Below the pieces are notes generated by a model. The model worked only from the letters and a program-made list of their open reading frames with translations. It did no database searches and was not told where the DNA came from. Source: Humulus lupulus (taxonomy: Eukaryota; Streptophyta; Magnoliopsida; Rosales; Cannabaceae). From it: a stretch of DNA of 64,000 nt. Of this stretch, positions 47,678-59,617 are shown piece after piece; the first letter of the stretch is position 1, and every line of letters begins with the position of its first letter. Both the position numbers and the translations under genes were made by a program. Location: contig NC_084802.1 in the NCBI RefSeq assembly GCF_963169125.1, positions 115,448,903 through 115,512,902 of the forward strand. Reading direction: 5' to 3'.

Positions 47678-47682
47678 AAAGC

Positions 47683-48342
47683 CCAACTAGTTATTTAGGC
47701 CCATTTTGAACTTGGACCACTTAATTCAAAATTTAATTAGAATTTTAAAATACTAATTAACAATTTTGGCCAAGCCCTCAAATTCAAGGAAACAACAAGC
47801 CACCCTAGGGCTCAGGTAAGGAGCTAGGTGGTGGTAAGTGCTTGACTTGGTGCGGGCGGCTCGAGAGCCACCTTCCCCCGAAGCTGACAGGGTAGGTGCG
47901 CATTTGAAGCAAGTCAGGCACAAGGGCATGGGCAGCCAGGCGTGTAGGGGTACGGCTAGGGGTGAGGCTGGAGGCTCAGGCATAGGAGCGCTTGGTGCAG
48001 AGGCGCTTGGGCACTGGCTTGGTGCGTCTGGCATGCTCAGGCAGGAGGTGTCGAGAGGGTCTCGATACTCTTGGGGCTCGGGATTACATCCTTTTGCAAA
48101 TAATTATACTTATACAGAAAATTAAATTACAAAAAATCACATGCCCCATATGGCTTACAATTTTGTAGATCTAGAAAAAAAGATATTAAGAAAAATTCTT
48201 AAACCCAAAACACCATATAATTAACGACTCTTAAGAATAAACATTCACTATACAAACATTCATCCATTCATCACATATTACAATACTATAAGAATGCATA
48301 TTTTACCCACACAACAATTAATGTATGCAGAGATTAAAGACC
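47683..48342 (-). other. Copia-3 leader with GC-rich low-complexity segment
   Basis: Sequence between the primer site and the nested LTRs. The part at 47830-48070 is GC-rich and reads on the minus strand as a Pro/Ala/Ser-rich peptide (47753-48034) without a domain I know. The rest is AT-rich. Probably an untranslated leader, or the start of a very degenerate gag. Confidence 0.35.
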
Positions 48343-48353
48343 GCTCTGGTACA
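48343..48353 (-). promoter_or_regulatory. Copia-3 primer binding site
   Basis: Minus-strand TGTACCAGAGCGGT begins three bases after the LTR end at 48357. It resembles the initiator tRNA-Met complement TGGTATCAGAGC, with changes, and fixes the element's orientation. Confidence 0.7.
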
Positions 48354-48356
48354 AAT

Positions 48357-50831
48357 TGTTGGTGACTGGTTTACCATGTGCGCACCAGAATGCACAGGGT
48401 GGTGGGCCCAAGAATTTCAAAGAAAGATTATTTAAACAAACTTTAAATAACCAGATCCATTATTATGCGTACATTAATCAATGAGAAAAAAAAATAAGCA
48501 ATTTAGCAGTTGTAGAACTATCAATATTCATCGCTATCTTTTTGTATCTCCTACGAACACCCAATCCAAAGCAGTCTTCAAAATACGCAGACCAAGATCT
48601 TCCAAGAAGTATCTCTACACCTCAAGACGTGTGTGGGCACGTAAAGTTATGGTGGCAATTTTGTGATTCAAAAGATATTCTCAACACATGACATCTAAGA
48701 ATTTTCAGGTCTAAGATAATTTTAAGGGATAGAGAAAAATAATACGATATAATTTTTTTCTCCGTGTGAAAGACTTAGAATTCTCTAGAATCTTTTTTCT
48801 GCTTCTTGAAAACTAATTTTCTATCAGGTAGATTTCTAAAAGAAATAATAAATTCAAAATTCAAATTACAAACCAATTATTAAATAAATAAAATAAATAT
48901 CCAAGACTGGTCTTGGACCTAATCACATTGTAAGCACTGTGATTAGTGTGTAGCATATCCATTTTCAAGGATATGTGTCTTAACCACTTTTTATCTAATT
49001 ATTCTTTAATAATCATTTATTCAAAAATATTTAAACATGATAACTAATCTTATCAGATTAATTAATGAATAAATTTCAAATTAATTCAAACCGATTTTGA
49101 GTCATCTTAATTATCTTTTTATCTTATTTAAATAAATAAAACTAATTAATTCAAAGATAATTATTTTAAATATTTAAATGTCAATTTCAAAAATACCATT
49201 TTAATTAAAAAATTATTTTCAAAAATTACATTAATTTATTTATTAATTTCAAAAATTACTATTTTAATTAATTAATTTATCTCATTTACATATTTGACCC
49301 CAAAAAATAAATTTCTTCCAAATATGCCATTTCTCTAATTTTTTATCTGTTTCAACTCTTACCTTGAATAGTATTGATAGAGTCACCTCAAGGACCTATG
49401 GACCCATAATTTCAAGTTCCAATAAAATTAGATTATTAATTAAAACTCTTTAATATAATAACCTTAATTTATTAATCTCAATATTATTCCACTAAAAATA
49501 ATAAGTTGGACTCTTGTAATTATAGATATTTATTTATTGAGTACTTTTTAAATATAAAAAGCATTCATCCATTTCATACAATTTAATCCTCTAGTAAAGG
49601 CTCACATAATTAAAGTAGAGTCAAACCATCTCCAATGGGAGATATAAATAGTGTGCTATATTTAGCACAAAAAGTCAATATTTTATATATTTTGCACAAA
49701 TTTTAGCATTATGCTCCAATGCACAATTATAAAAAAATGTTGTAAAATTTAATAATTCATTAATGTTAATTTGTTATTTATTGAAAAATATACAAAAAGT
49801 AATTATTTTTCTTTATATTTTATTGTTGATAGTATAAGATAATAATAAAATAATAAGGTAAAAAGTATAGCATTTAATGCAAATAGATAAAAATAATACT
49901 AAAATAATATAAATGACATAAAAGTAAATAAAAAAGTGTAGCATTTATGGTGATGCAAAATATGCACCATGCTAAATTGTGTGCCAATTTTTGAACAACT
50001 TTTGGCATACCATTGGAGCAAGTTTTTTTGTAAAGTCAGCTACATTTTAGCAATACATCACCAATTTTGCACTCCATTGGAGATGCTCTCAAGATACTGC
50101 TTTACCTCTTTAATTATATCTTGTTTCCTTAAGTACCATTAACTTTACTAGTGAAGGTTAATTCATAAATTGTTTTGTGAATTTGAGCTCAATAACCTTC
50201 CAGTTCTAAAAGTTAACCCTTAAGATAACCATTATTCAATTCCTCTCGAAAATGTATAGATTTCATATCTGTATATTATGTACTCAGCCATTTACATCAA
50301 TGAGTTCCCAAAACAAAAGTTTTCAGCCTAACAAACCATGGCGAGGGAATCAAAGAACCCAAATGACATAAATAAGAGTTCATAATAATTTCAAGATTAA
50401 GATAAATTTGTATATGATCATCTTAGTGATATGTTTAATTGATAGTTATAAAACAAATGATATTTAGTTAAGTATTAATAACATATCAGGTGTCGTTCAT
50501 GTATAACCACTTTATTCAAAGTACATCTACTAAGATGTCATACTACATCAATAATCCAGATCTAAATTATATGTATTCATAATACTAGTAAACTGTACTT
50601 ATAATATTTAATCCAAAGATTTCATATAGATTTGTTTTACTTTGAACTATTTAAATTTATTCCCGATAATCTTAATCATCCCATACCAATACAAAATTGA
50701 AGTCACAATAATAAATTTAAGAATTTTTTGATATTCATATAATATTATTCAAATAATAATATTAAACAATGAGTATATGCAAAATTTTATTTTAATTATT
50801 TATTTCATCGACACAGTAACAATTTCCAACA
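48357..50831 (-). mobile_element. Copia-3 5' LTR, containing a MITE
   Basis: 2475 bp; on the minus strand it starts TGTTGGAAATTGTTACTG at 50831 and ends GTCACCAACA at 48357, followed by the primer site. About 470 bases of it are a MITE (49621-50092). It is very AT-rich, with no gene. Confidence 0.75.
49621..50092. mobile_element. MITE with CATCTCCAATGG ends
   Basis: Left end ACCATCTCCAATGGGAG (49625), right end the inverse of GAGCATCTCCAATGGAG (to about 50090). The interior is AT-rich and itself roughly inverted (TTTGCACAAATTTTAGCAT against ATGCTAAATTGTGTGCC). Short length, no coding and inverted ends indicate a MITE. Ends of this kind occur in plant DNA-transposon MITEs, but I could not fix the duplication, so the superfamily is left open. 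Confidence 0.7.
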
Positions 50832-53130
50832 GGTAGATAGTAGGAGCCAACTGTCCTACTCATGGTCGAAGCCTTAGACAAGGGAGCAGTCGGTGTCTTT
50901 GCAGACTTGCAAATGCAACCTATCCGGTAGAACACTCCAACCCCTAACCCCTTTGAGATACAAACAGTGAAAATGAAATCCCTTGGGAGGACTTCATGGA
51001 ACAGAGAACCCATTGCAGAATTGAGAGATGATTGTTTGCAAAGAAACTCTCCCCTTCAAACCGCAATCGGTAAAGGAATTTTGGACTTATAAGCGAAAAA
51101 AGGGAGAGGGATAGAAGATGCAACTTGGAGAAGCTACGAACCCAGAAGACAGGAAACAGTAGTAGATCCAAGTTTACCATGGAACGTTTAAGTAGCAAAA
51201 ATAGTTAGGAAAAATAACATCAAATGTAAATGTATGAGATTGAATAGAACATGATTTTTGTATTTTGCAGATGTGATTAATAAAATAGATAAATTTGAGA
51301 ACGAGTTGTGTAGGAATTTTTATGTCGAACATCCCTTTGAGACCCTCAAAAGATGCATAACCTTGTTAGCAAATATGCCAGAGAATGATCTGAGAAAAGA
51401 AAGGAGGGGTTTTGATTGATGAAGTATTTTATGAATACGAGGTAATGTGACTAAAAAGTATATATAAGAAAAAACAGAGGCTAGTTGAAAGAGAAGATGA
51501 GAATGATGCAGTTAAGTGATTAGCAGAATCTGTGAGAAAGAATAAAAATTAACTGATGGAATTATGCAAGAAAAAATAGAGACAATGTACTTGAAATGCT
51601 TGTTTCAAGTGTGAAAAATGGTGTGAACCACAGAACGGGAGAGAAGATTTTTGATTATATGGAAAAGGATTAACAAAATTTGCTTCTGAATGGGGAATGA
51701 CCGCGACTAGTCCTCTAACCAAATTCCTCAAAAAGTCTTGAAGTGGAATTTTGAAAAGGTATTACGAATAACGACCTCATACAACAAAGAGTGTGATATG
51801 ATCAGTGGATGAACATGGAGAAACAGAGCAGGCAACACCTCATCATATGGATAGATCGTTGCCAGCCTCGGATATGATCAGATGATGAGTCGTGATGATA
51901 ATTTTAGAGGAATCGATAAAGCGATATATTTCATTCGTTAGAGAACATTCAAAAAGGATCCATTGGGTATTGGGAGAATAAAGATTTAATTACGAAATCT
52001 GATCTAGGGATCAGTACCATATGAGCATGATAAGATTGCAGAGGCAGTAGCAGAATACTATTGTCAGTTTTGTAGGCAATTCTGAATAAGAAAAAATGGA
52101 AGAATAGAGGAGATGTTGTGTGACACGGACATTAAATTCTGCCAAATGGTAAACGAGCGAAAATTGACGTGAAGAAATAAGAGGTGAAATAGCAAATTCT
52201 TAGCGAGCCTAGAGCTGATCATTTGTGAACCTTGAAGGGAAGATGAAACTGAACGCAGAGAATAGCAAAAAGTGTTGCACCTGAGAAAGAGAATAAAAGT
52301 ATGATATCGTAAACGACAAATGATTGAGAATTAGCGTTTCCCTGAGTAAGTCTCAAGGTAGGTGAACGAAGAGCGATGGTTTACGATGTTGATATAGTAT
52401 GAATTAGATTTTGAGTAATGAAGTATGAATTTCAAAAGAATGTAAGACCCGTGATGATAAGAGGATGCGAAGTGGAATGATATACCATGTTCGTTGGAAA
52501 AAACAGTGATATGTGAACTCAAGTTGCGAATTAAGAAATTATTTTATCAAGCAATTCTTCTTGTCATTATGAAATGAATGTACAGACTAAAACAGTAGTA
52601 AGGAAAGCATTCCACTCTACAAAAAGAAGGTGTTGCCTTTTTCTTTCATCTGAATGAGCTATCGGAATTCTTGTAGATTCCCATACCACTTCTGGAGCCA
52701 AGAGGTAACTGGAAATTGCCTGAGTTGAACACTATCTGATGCTTTGAGAAGAATAGTGTAATTTCGGCTTGTAAAAAATAGAGCTCAATCGACCAGAGCG
52801 ACACCAGTATCATTGACATTCTCCTAAGCGTGAGGAGAAATATTAAAAGAAATGACACAAGAAAATTAAGTGGGGGAATATAAGAGAATAAGGAACAAAA
52901 AATTACGAGGAAACGACTCCCACAACCTATATTTTCCATGCAAGTTGCCTTTAGCAAAAGTTCTAAAAGGTTTTTTATAAGAACGATCGAAAGATGAGAG
53001 ATGCAAGTATTCTATAGAGCTTATATGCATGAACAAAAAAACACAAGTTAACAAAAATAGAAAGAGTTCCCTTGATTGACATCACAAAAGTATTAAGTAC
53101 ATCATTTAAACAATAAAATTAAACCCACGA
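50832..53130. other. Unassigned region, no gene supported
   Basis: AT-rich. Minus-strand frames at 50792-51013 and 50944-51198 are short, hydrophobic and partly lie in the LTR. Others (51549-51731, 52331-52522, 52646-52957) have no known domain. The sequence is rich in GA and has no repeats visible by eye. It may be the 3' part of the locus at 53.1-57.3 kb, or an eroded transposon. Confidence 0.3.
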
Positions 53131-53134
53131 GATC

Positions 53135-56100
53135 CTAGCTGCCCTCAGGAGCAGTGGTGGTCAAGTTGGCTGGTGGGGGAACTGACGAGTAATCAGCCTT
53201 TGAAACAACCACAATTTTCCCATTTGCAGAAGATCCCTGAGTTGATGATTCAGGTGCTGCAATCCGAGGAAATGATCTAGCTTCACCAGTCGATTGAGTT
53301 GACACACCACCAGAAGATTGCTTCACAGGTTTCCTAATAAATGAATCCTAAAGCATCTTGCCTCCTTTGAAGTTCTTCTAAATGTACGACATGGTAAGAG
53401 ATGTGGATGTAGCCTAATTGAGCGCTGTAGTGCTTTTAGTCGTAATGCCCATACTCAATGCCAAACGGAGTACAAACTACTTTAACAATATCGATCTTCT
53501 CAACAGTAGAGAGGTCAGAATATTTGGCCATAGAATCGAGGTATGAGGCGATGTCTAGATCCGCCATTCTATTCATCCTTGTCTCTGTCAACGGCCGATC
53601 ATTGATGCGATTGCGAGTGGATTGAAGATGAACCTCTTCTAGCTCCTAGTCTGAATACAAAAATAAATGCCAACATGGATAAGCAGTGGGTACGAAAACT
53701 CAAAAGTAAGCAATATAGGAGTAAGTTTATTGACAAAACAAGGAGGTACCTTTAGTAGTGACAACCTTTCATTTGAAGAAGCAGATAAGACACTTTGGGC
53801 CTTACCAAGTCGCATCCTTGTTTCGGTCAGTTTTGCTTCAAGCTTAGAATGTTTCTTCTCTGCTTCCAATAGTGCACCTTTTAGTGCTCTCAGCTTAGCA
53901 GCCCTATAGTTGTTGAGCACATATATGTCCAACGATACTGTCAAATAATCGATATGAAAAATAGAGATCTGAATTGAAATAGTAAACGACACAGGAATTT
54001 ACAGTGGTTCAGCCCAAACCTACGTCCACTTAGATACTTATTCATGTAGAAAGCTCCAAACCCATGATTAGATGAACTAGATTCAACCGAGTTTCGTGAG
54101 CTTGAGAAAATAAAATGTTCTATGTATAAAAGTGCACAAAAATAACCTTAGAAAATAATTATGTACTAAGCCTTCTATTTATAGGCTATGAGATCTTACA
54201 CAAATGGGTCGTGAAACTTTCATGACTTGCATGGCAAGTAATAATAAAATAATGAAATAATTAATGATAATACATTTCAGATGATAAATATCTAGTAAAT
54301 ATCTACTTAAGCTGGTCATTATATGCGTTTTTACCAAAGCATCCGACAAGGTAGGTCGAGCATGTCATCGAGCCAACTAGGATTACCTTTCTGAATGAAG
54401 CTTTGACTATGTTTTGATCAGTTGTTGTATGGTGAAGCTTTGATTACTCCTTGCGATCTGGTCGGGGGTTGTCTAGAGTCTACATTGTTGATGTCGGTTC
54501 GTCATCCTATGATTGTCGCGTGTCGATAATCTGTGCCACCTTATCACGCTAGATTTTAGAATAACAGTAGCATATCTATATTTCCAAGATTTTTCGGTAT
54601 TTTTTACCTCTGCTAATAACGAAGCCACTTTGTCTTCAAGTTTTTAAATGAGAGTTGTTTTTGGAGACAGTAACACATCTTGAGTTCGGTTGATCTTCAA
54701 ACGCTTTAAAAGCTCTTTGTTAAGGCTTGTAACTTCCAGCGTAGCTTTTGCAAGTTCTTCGATAGCTTGATCGCGTTGCTTCTCGATTGCATTAATGCTA
54801 ATGAGTATTTGCTCAGCTTTCACCAACTTTCTCTTCAATGAGCCCTCTCGTTTAGTGCAGCTGGCACTATTTCAAGTCACCCATGCGCCTCAGAGAGTTA
54901 ATTTTATATGAAAGCGAGTTCTTCTTCTGATTTAGTGTGAGCTGCTTCAGAAGACTTCAATTGTTCTTCAAGTTTGTTTTGCACTTCTCGAGAAACTGAT
55001 AGTTCAGCTTTGACACTCCCAGTTTGATCCAGGTTACCAGCCACAAGAAACCTTGTTTATACATATCATAAAAGGATTAAAGATTCAAGTATAATAAGAA
55101 ACAGAACGTATATGGTGAATCAGAGTTAGAAGAATTTACCAAAAGGGTAATGTCGCAGAGATGGTGATGAAACTCTGAGGAAGAGATGCCCTGCAGACCA
55201 GATAGTAGATGATTGTGGATGCACATATTGCTCCTCAAAATAGCAATCACGTCCTCGTTAAGAAATGCTAAGAAAGGAGAACGACGCAGTGAAGAACTAC
55301 TTCTGTCAAAGCGAATATTGGGCAGATTTGAGATTGCAGGAAATGGTTGTAACCAATTCAGCCTCTAAATTGGTTACAAGGGGGAGAATGAATTATGATA
55401 GATAGGGAAGTAGCGGCAGCAGCCTCGGGGACAGCTGTCGGGGCTGGAGAGGTGGTAAAAGGGGCAAGTTCAGAGGAGGAAGTGTATTTGTCAAATTTTT
55501 GAGATCCCAGAAGGTCGGCAAGAGGATCTTGAGAAGGTGATAAACTTGAGAAGGTGAAAAGTCTCTTATCGATACTCCCATTACTACAATCGTTAGGCAA
55601 AAACGTAGGAGTATCCATGGAGGAGGCTCGTAAATGCTGGAACAGAGTGCTAGAAGAGGCGAATTTGAGTGAAACAAAGGGAGAAAGAGAAGTTCAAGTG
55701 ATAGAGGTAATTAAAGTAGCATCAATGGCATGTGTGAATATTTGCTTAGCAGTTATAGGAATTGGATCGACAGGAGATTCAATTGTTTTCTGTGCAACAC
55801 TGGAAGTAGACTTGTTTGACTTACCAAAAAGAGACATGTTAGCAAGAACGTGTATGCGCCTTTGGGTGCATTTATCAACGAGGAATTCTGGAGAGCTAGG
55901 CCTTGCCTAAGTAGAAGGAAGAGGAGGAGCAAAAGAAACTTTGAACTTTTTAGGCGCATTATCAAGAGGATCATGAGAAACGACCATCTGGGGAGCACCG
56001 AGAAGTGGTGGGAATTGTTTTCTTTTTCGAATCAACTGTGTATCAGAAGCTCCGGAGAAAGAAATGGTGCTGAAAGTAAGGACTTAGAGGGAGATAGGGG

Positions 56101-57306
56101 CATCATAATTTTTTTTTATCTATATCAAGTGCGAGAGCAACCACTGATAAAATGTTGAACGCCTCGAGAGCGCTTGATGAGGGATCAGAAGAAGAGGTAT
56201 TGGTATCTTTGCTAGTACTTCTAGCCATAGAGCTTTGCCGAAAGCCTCTTGAGGCGTTTGGAAGGCCTCAAAAAGATGAATCTTTTAGAGCGTTGTCCAC
56301 GAGCTGGGACAGTATATGAATTTCGTTGGGTAGAAAAGCATAAATGGTAGATGGATTGTCGTGCTTCTTGAAATAAAAAAGATGGCCACGACTTGTCTTG
56401 ACAAGCATGGCATCGTTGTCGTCATCATCATCAACAGCTATTTTGATGACATATTCATTAATATCATCAATCCCCCATTGCCTCGGGAGACACGACATTA
56501 CTTCTGAATTTAGTAATTTCCTTACTAGAATAGCATGAACCTTGCAGACATGAAAAATCCCGCAAGAAGTTAGCGATTCAACCCTGGACTCACTGATGTC
56601 ATATTTTTCAGGCCAAGAAATCCCTGAAAGAAGTGCATATAGGTATGAGGTAAGAGCATAAATGAAGAAGGAGGAACATGAGCAGAAAATGGATAAAGTA
56701 CATTAATAGTTACCTTCTGATAAGTAACGAAGAACAGGAAACACGCCATCACAAACAACTTTGGAAACCAGTTACCTCTGATAAGAAATACAAATTCACC
56801 CCAATTGCGGTGAGAAGTCTCCTGACCAGTAATCATGAAACGACCCTTTTTGGGAGAAAGATACCAAACCTTGTGGACAGAGGCGGTGTTTATTGATTTT
56901 CTAAAGGAACCAAAAATTTCGGATACTCGAAGTTTCTTTTTCTTCACTACCCCAAGAACACCGGCGACAATAATGGATTGAATTGCATTAAGGGGCAGTT
57001 GCATAATGTGAATACCCGCCACAGCCAGAAACTAAATGAGAAGAGGCGAGAGGGAAGAATGAACCATGTGCAAGTGAGTAGATCCTATTACTATTTCATC
57101 AGATTTAAGTGCTAGATTGTACTACCAATCCTTGAGTTATTCTCTGGTGGGCATCGAGATTGTAACATCGCCAGGAATTTGGCATTCTGAGTGAATTGTG
57201 AACAATATTTCTCATAATCTGTTTTCCATTCTTCATAGGGGATCACCTTAGCTTCAGATTTCTTAGTCGAAACTTTTGCACCACATTTCGAAAATTCGAT
57301 AGCCAC
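53135..57306 (-). pseudogene. Transposase_28-like multi-exon locus, probably broken
   Basis: Series of minus-strand coding blocks in order: 57306-57112 (VAIEFSKCGAK, IPYEEWKTDYEKYC), 57022-56570 (GIHIMQLPLNAIQSIIVAGV, then VWYLSPKKGRFMITG and NWGEFVFLIRGNW), 56498-56268 (acidic DDDDDND run, YFKKHDNPS), 55618-55358 (Ser/Thr/Pro-rich), coiled coils at 54838-54644 and 53909-53760 (EAEKKHSKLEAKLTETRMRLG) and a Ser/Pro tail at 53326-53135. Block order and the WYLSPKKG...NW segment resemble the antisense protein of Gypsy-1. The first codon at 57306 is GTG where ATG would be expected, and a stop lies between the first two blocks unless an intron removes it. Function unknown. Confidence 0.5.
53955..54546 (-). 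mobile_element. Probable solo LTR in an intron-like gap
   Basis: On the minus strand TGATAAGGTGGCACAG (54546) to CTCTATTTTTCA (53955), 592 bp, with a TATA box (CTATAAATAG) near 54176-54185. Flanks CGATA (53950-53954) and CGCTA (54547-54551) match at four of five bases. It lies between the two coiled-coil blocks of the surrounding locus. Confidence 0.55.
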
Positions 57307-57663
57307 TTTTACAAGGAATCAGACTAGAGATTTTGCGTTCTAGAGAAAAGAGAAGAACAGAGGAAAGAGAAAATGGGATGGAAAAAAAAATTTTAAAAAA
57401 AGGAAAACATATAAAGGGTAAAATTAGAATGGGTTATTACTTATTTAATAGAGATTTGAAAGTTGAAATTCGGGAAAGTAGTCATTGATGGGACTCTGCC
57501 TAATAGAAGTAAGAGTGGGAACAATAAATGCAAAAGACGTGTGCAGAAAAAAAGTCGAGTGCAAATTTTTGGCGGTTGAACTTCATCAATTAGGTGTTCA
57601 TATAAACCGCAGACGGCGATTTGGAACCAAATCGGCAAAAATCGTAATTAATGAAATTGTTTT

Positions 57664-58000
57664 TGTTGTGATCGGATCAACAAGACTAATCAAGATACTT
57701 CAGCTCAATGAGCTATGTTCAATCACAGTAACAGCACAAGACAATGGACACTCAAAGATGAATATAAAAGATAGAACTTTATTGATAATATTCTGACTTT
57801 CAAGTACAAGAGAGTATAAACAAGACTTAGAGAAAAATGAATGAAAATGAACAAATGAACCGTACAAGGCAATTTTAAACAAATGAATGAATAGCCTATA
57901 TATACATTTTGGACTATTAACAGGAAAACAATCTTTTAACTGAATTAACTATCAACTAACAATACATGTGATGTGGCATGATTTAGATCACTTCTCAACA
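57664..58000 (-). mobile_element. Copia-2 3' LTR
   Basis: Minus strand TGTTGAGAAGTGATC to GATCACAACA. TATA box (minus-strand TATATATAGGC) near 57893-57903. An 18-bp segment near 57840-57860 (around AATGAAAATGAACA) is absent from the other LTR and looks like a short internal duplication. Confidence 0.92.
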
Positions 58001-58012
58001 AAATCCTCCTTG
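58001..58012 (-). promoter_or_regulatory. Copia-2 polypurine tract
   Basis: Minus strand AAGGAGGATTT directly precedes the 3' LTR start TGTTGAGAAG. Confidence 0.75.
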
Positions 58013-58078
58013 ATCTTGATTATGCCACTGATGTGAATCAACACAGAAGTTGATTTGCCATTCTGATTCGGAGGAGTT

Positions 58079-59617
58079 TTAACCACAACCCTTTAGGAGC
58101 AGGAGTTCTAGACAGTGCTTGAATTTCACTTGAGTCACTATCTTGGTAAACATGTTTGCAGGGTTGTGGTTTGTGTGAATTTTCTTGACTTGAACCTCTT
58201 GTCTTGAGATCACATCCCTAATGAAATGCATCTTGATGTCAATATGTTTTGACCTTTCATGAAACATGGGATTTTTCATTAGGTGCAGGGCACTTTGATT
58301 GTCACAAAAGACCATGATATCCTCTAACTTGAACCCCATCTCATTTGCCAAACCTTTCAGCCAAACAGCTTCCTTGATTGCCTCAGTAGCTGCCATGTAC
58401 TCAGCTTCTGTTGAGGATAGTGCCACTACCTTTTGTAGATTTGACTTCCAGCTTACACATCCTCCTTTCATTGTAAACACATACCCTGTCAAGGATCTTC
58501 TGGTGTCTATGCAGCCTGCATAGTCTGAGTCCACATAGCCAACTACCTCTGTTTGTGACTGGTACTTGGAGCTATATGTTAGGCCTAGATCAAGTGTCCC
58601 TGCAATGTATCTCATTATCCACTTAAGAGCGCACCAGTGCTCTTCTCCAGGATCTGCAATGAACCTGCTCACAATGCTCATTGTGTATGCTATGTCTGGC
58701 CTTGTGCGGACCATAGCATACATTAAGCTCCCAACCCCACTGGCATAAGGTATTGAATCCATGATGGCTCTTTCTTGTTCTGTCTTTGGAGACTGATCTT
58801 TGGACAGCTTGAAATGAGCAGCTAAGGGAGTTGATACTGGTTTTGATTTGTCCATATTAAACTTCTGAAGTACCTTTCTCAAATAACTTTCTTGGGTTAG
58901 CATCAATGTTTCTAGTCTGCTTCTTTTGATCTCAATGCCTAGGATTTTCTGAGCCTTGCCCAGATCTTTCATCTCGAATTCAAACTTCAATAACAGCTTC
59001 ATATCACCAATTTCACTCTTGCTTTTCCCTATTATTAGTCTGTCATCTACATAGAGAAGTAGATAGAGTGTACTGTTGAAGTAAACACAGGGGTCATAGG
59101 CACTTTTGGTGAAGTCACTTCTCATCATAAACTCATCAAATCTCAGGTTCCATTGTCTAGGAGCCTGCTTCAAACCATAGAGAGATTTCTGTAAGAGGCA
59201 TACCTTGTTCTTGTCATCTTCAAAACCTTCTGGCATTCTCATGTAAATTGTCTCATCTAATTTTCCATGGAGAAATGCAGTCTTGACATCCATTTGCTCA
59301 ATCTCTAGGTCTTCAGTAGCTGCTTTGGACATAATGGCTCTAATTGAGGCTTGTTTCACAACTGGTGAGAAGATTTCATTGAAATCTACTCCTTCTCTTT
59401 GGGTGAATCCTCTGGCCACAAGTCTGGCCTTGAATCTTTTGTACTCATCACCTGGCAGCCCTTCCTTTACTCTGAATATCCATTTACAGCTTACAAGTTT
59501 GCACCCTTTTGGTTTTCTCACAACAGTCCAGGTATTATTCTTTAAGAGTGACTGTTTATCTTCATCAATGGCCTGTAGCCACTTTGCTCTATCCTTGCTG
59601 TTTATAGCTTCCTCATA
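58079..59617 (-). pseudogene. Copia-2 reverse transcriptase and RNase H
   Basis: Long open frame, in pol order after integrase. RT begins with the ATYEEAINSKDRAKWLQA segment near 59617, then KLVSCKWIFRVKEG, EIEQMDVKTAFLHGKL, LLQKSLYGLKQAPRQWN and an intact catalytic box LLLYVDDRLIIGK near 59040. RNase H follows: VGYVDSDYAGCIDTRRSLTG, ALSSTEAEYMAATEA, FCDNQSALHL and the HIDIKMHFIRD helix, ending at 58079 in a normal C-terminus. The upstream part is out of frame with integrase by a small deletion near 59617, hence the pseudogene label; catalytic residues are all present. Confidence 0.92.

Noticed and set aside
47838..48125. Gly/Arg-rich + strand frame.
   Set aside because: GC-rich low-complexity stretch in the Copia-3 leader; the opposite strand is equally open and Pro/Ala-rich.
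50792..51198. Hydrophobic minus-strand frames that could be a small membrane protein.
   Set aside because: One crosses the LTR edge at 50831, neither has a clear domain, and no promoter is visible.
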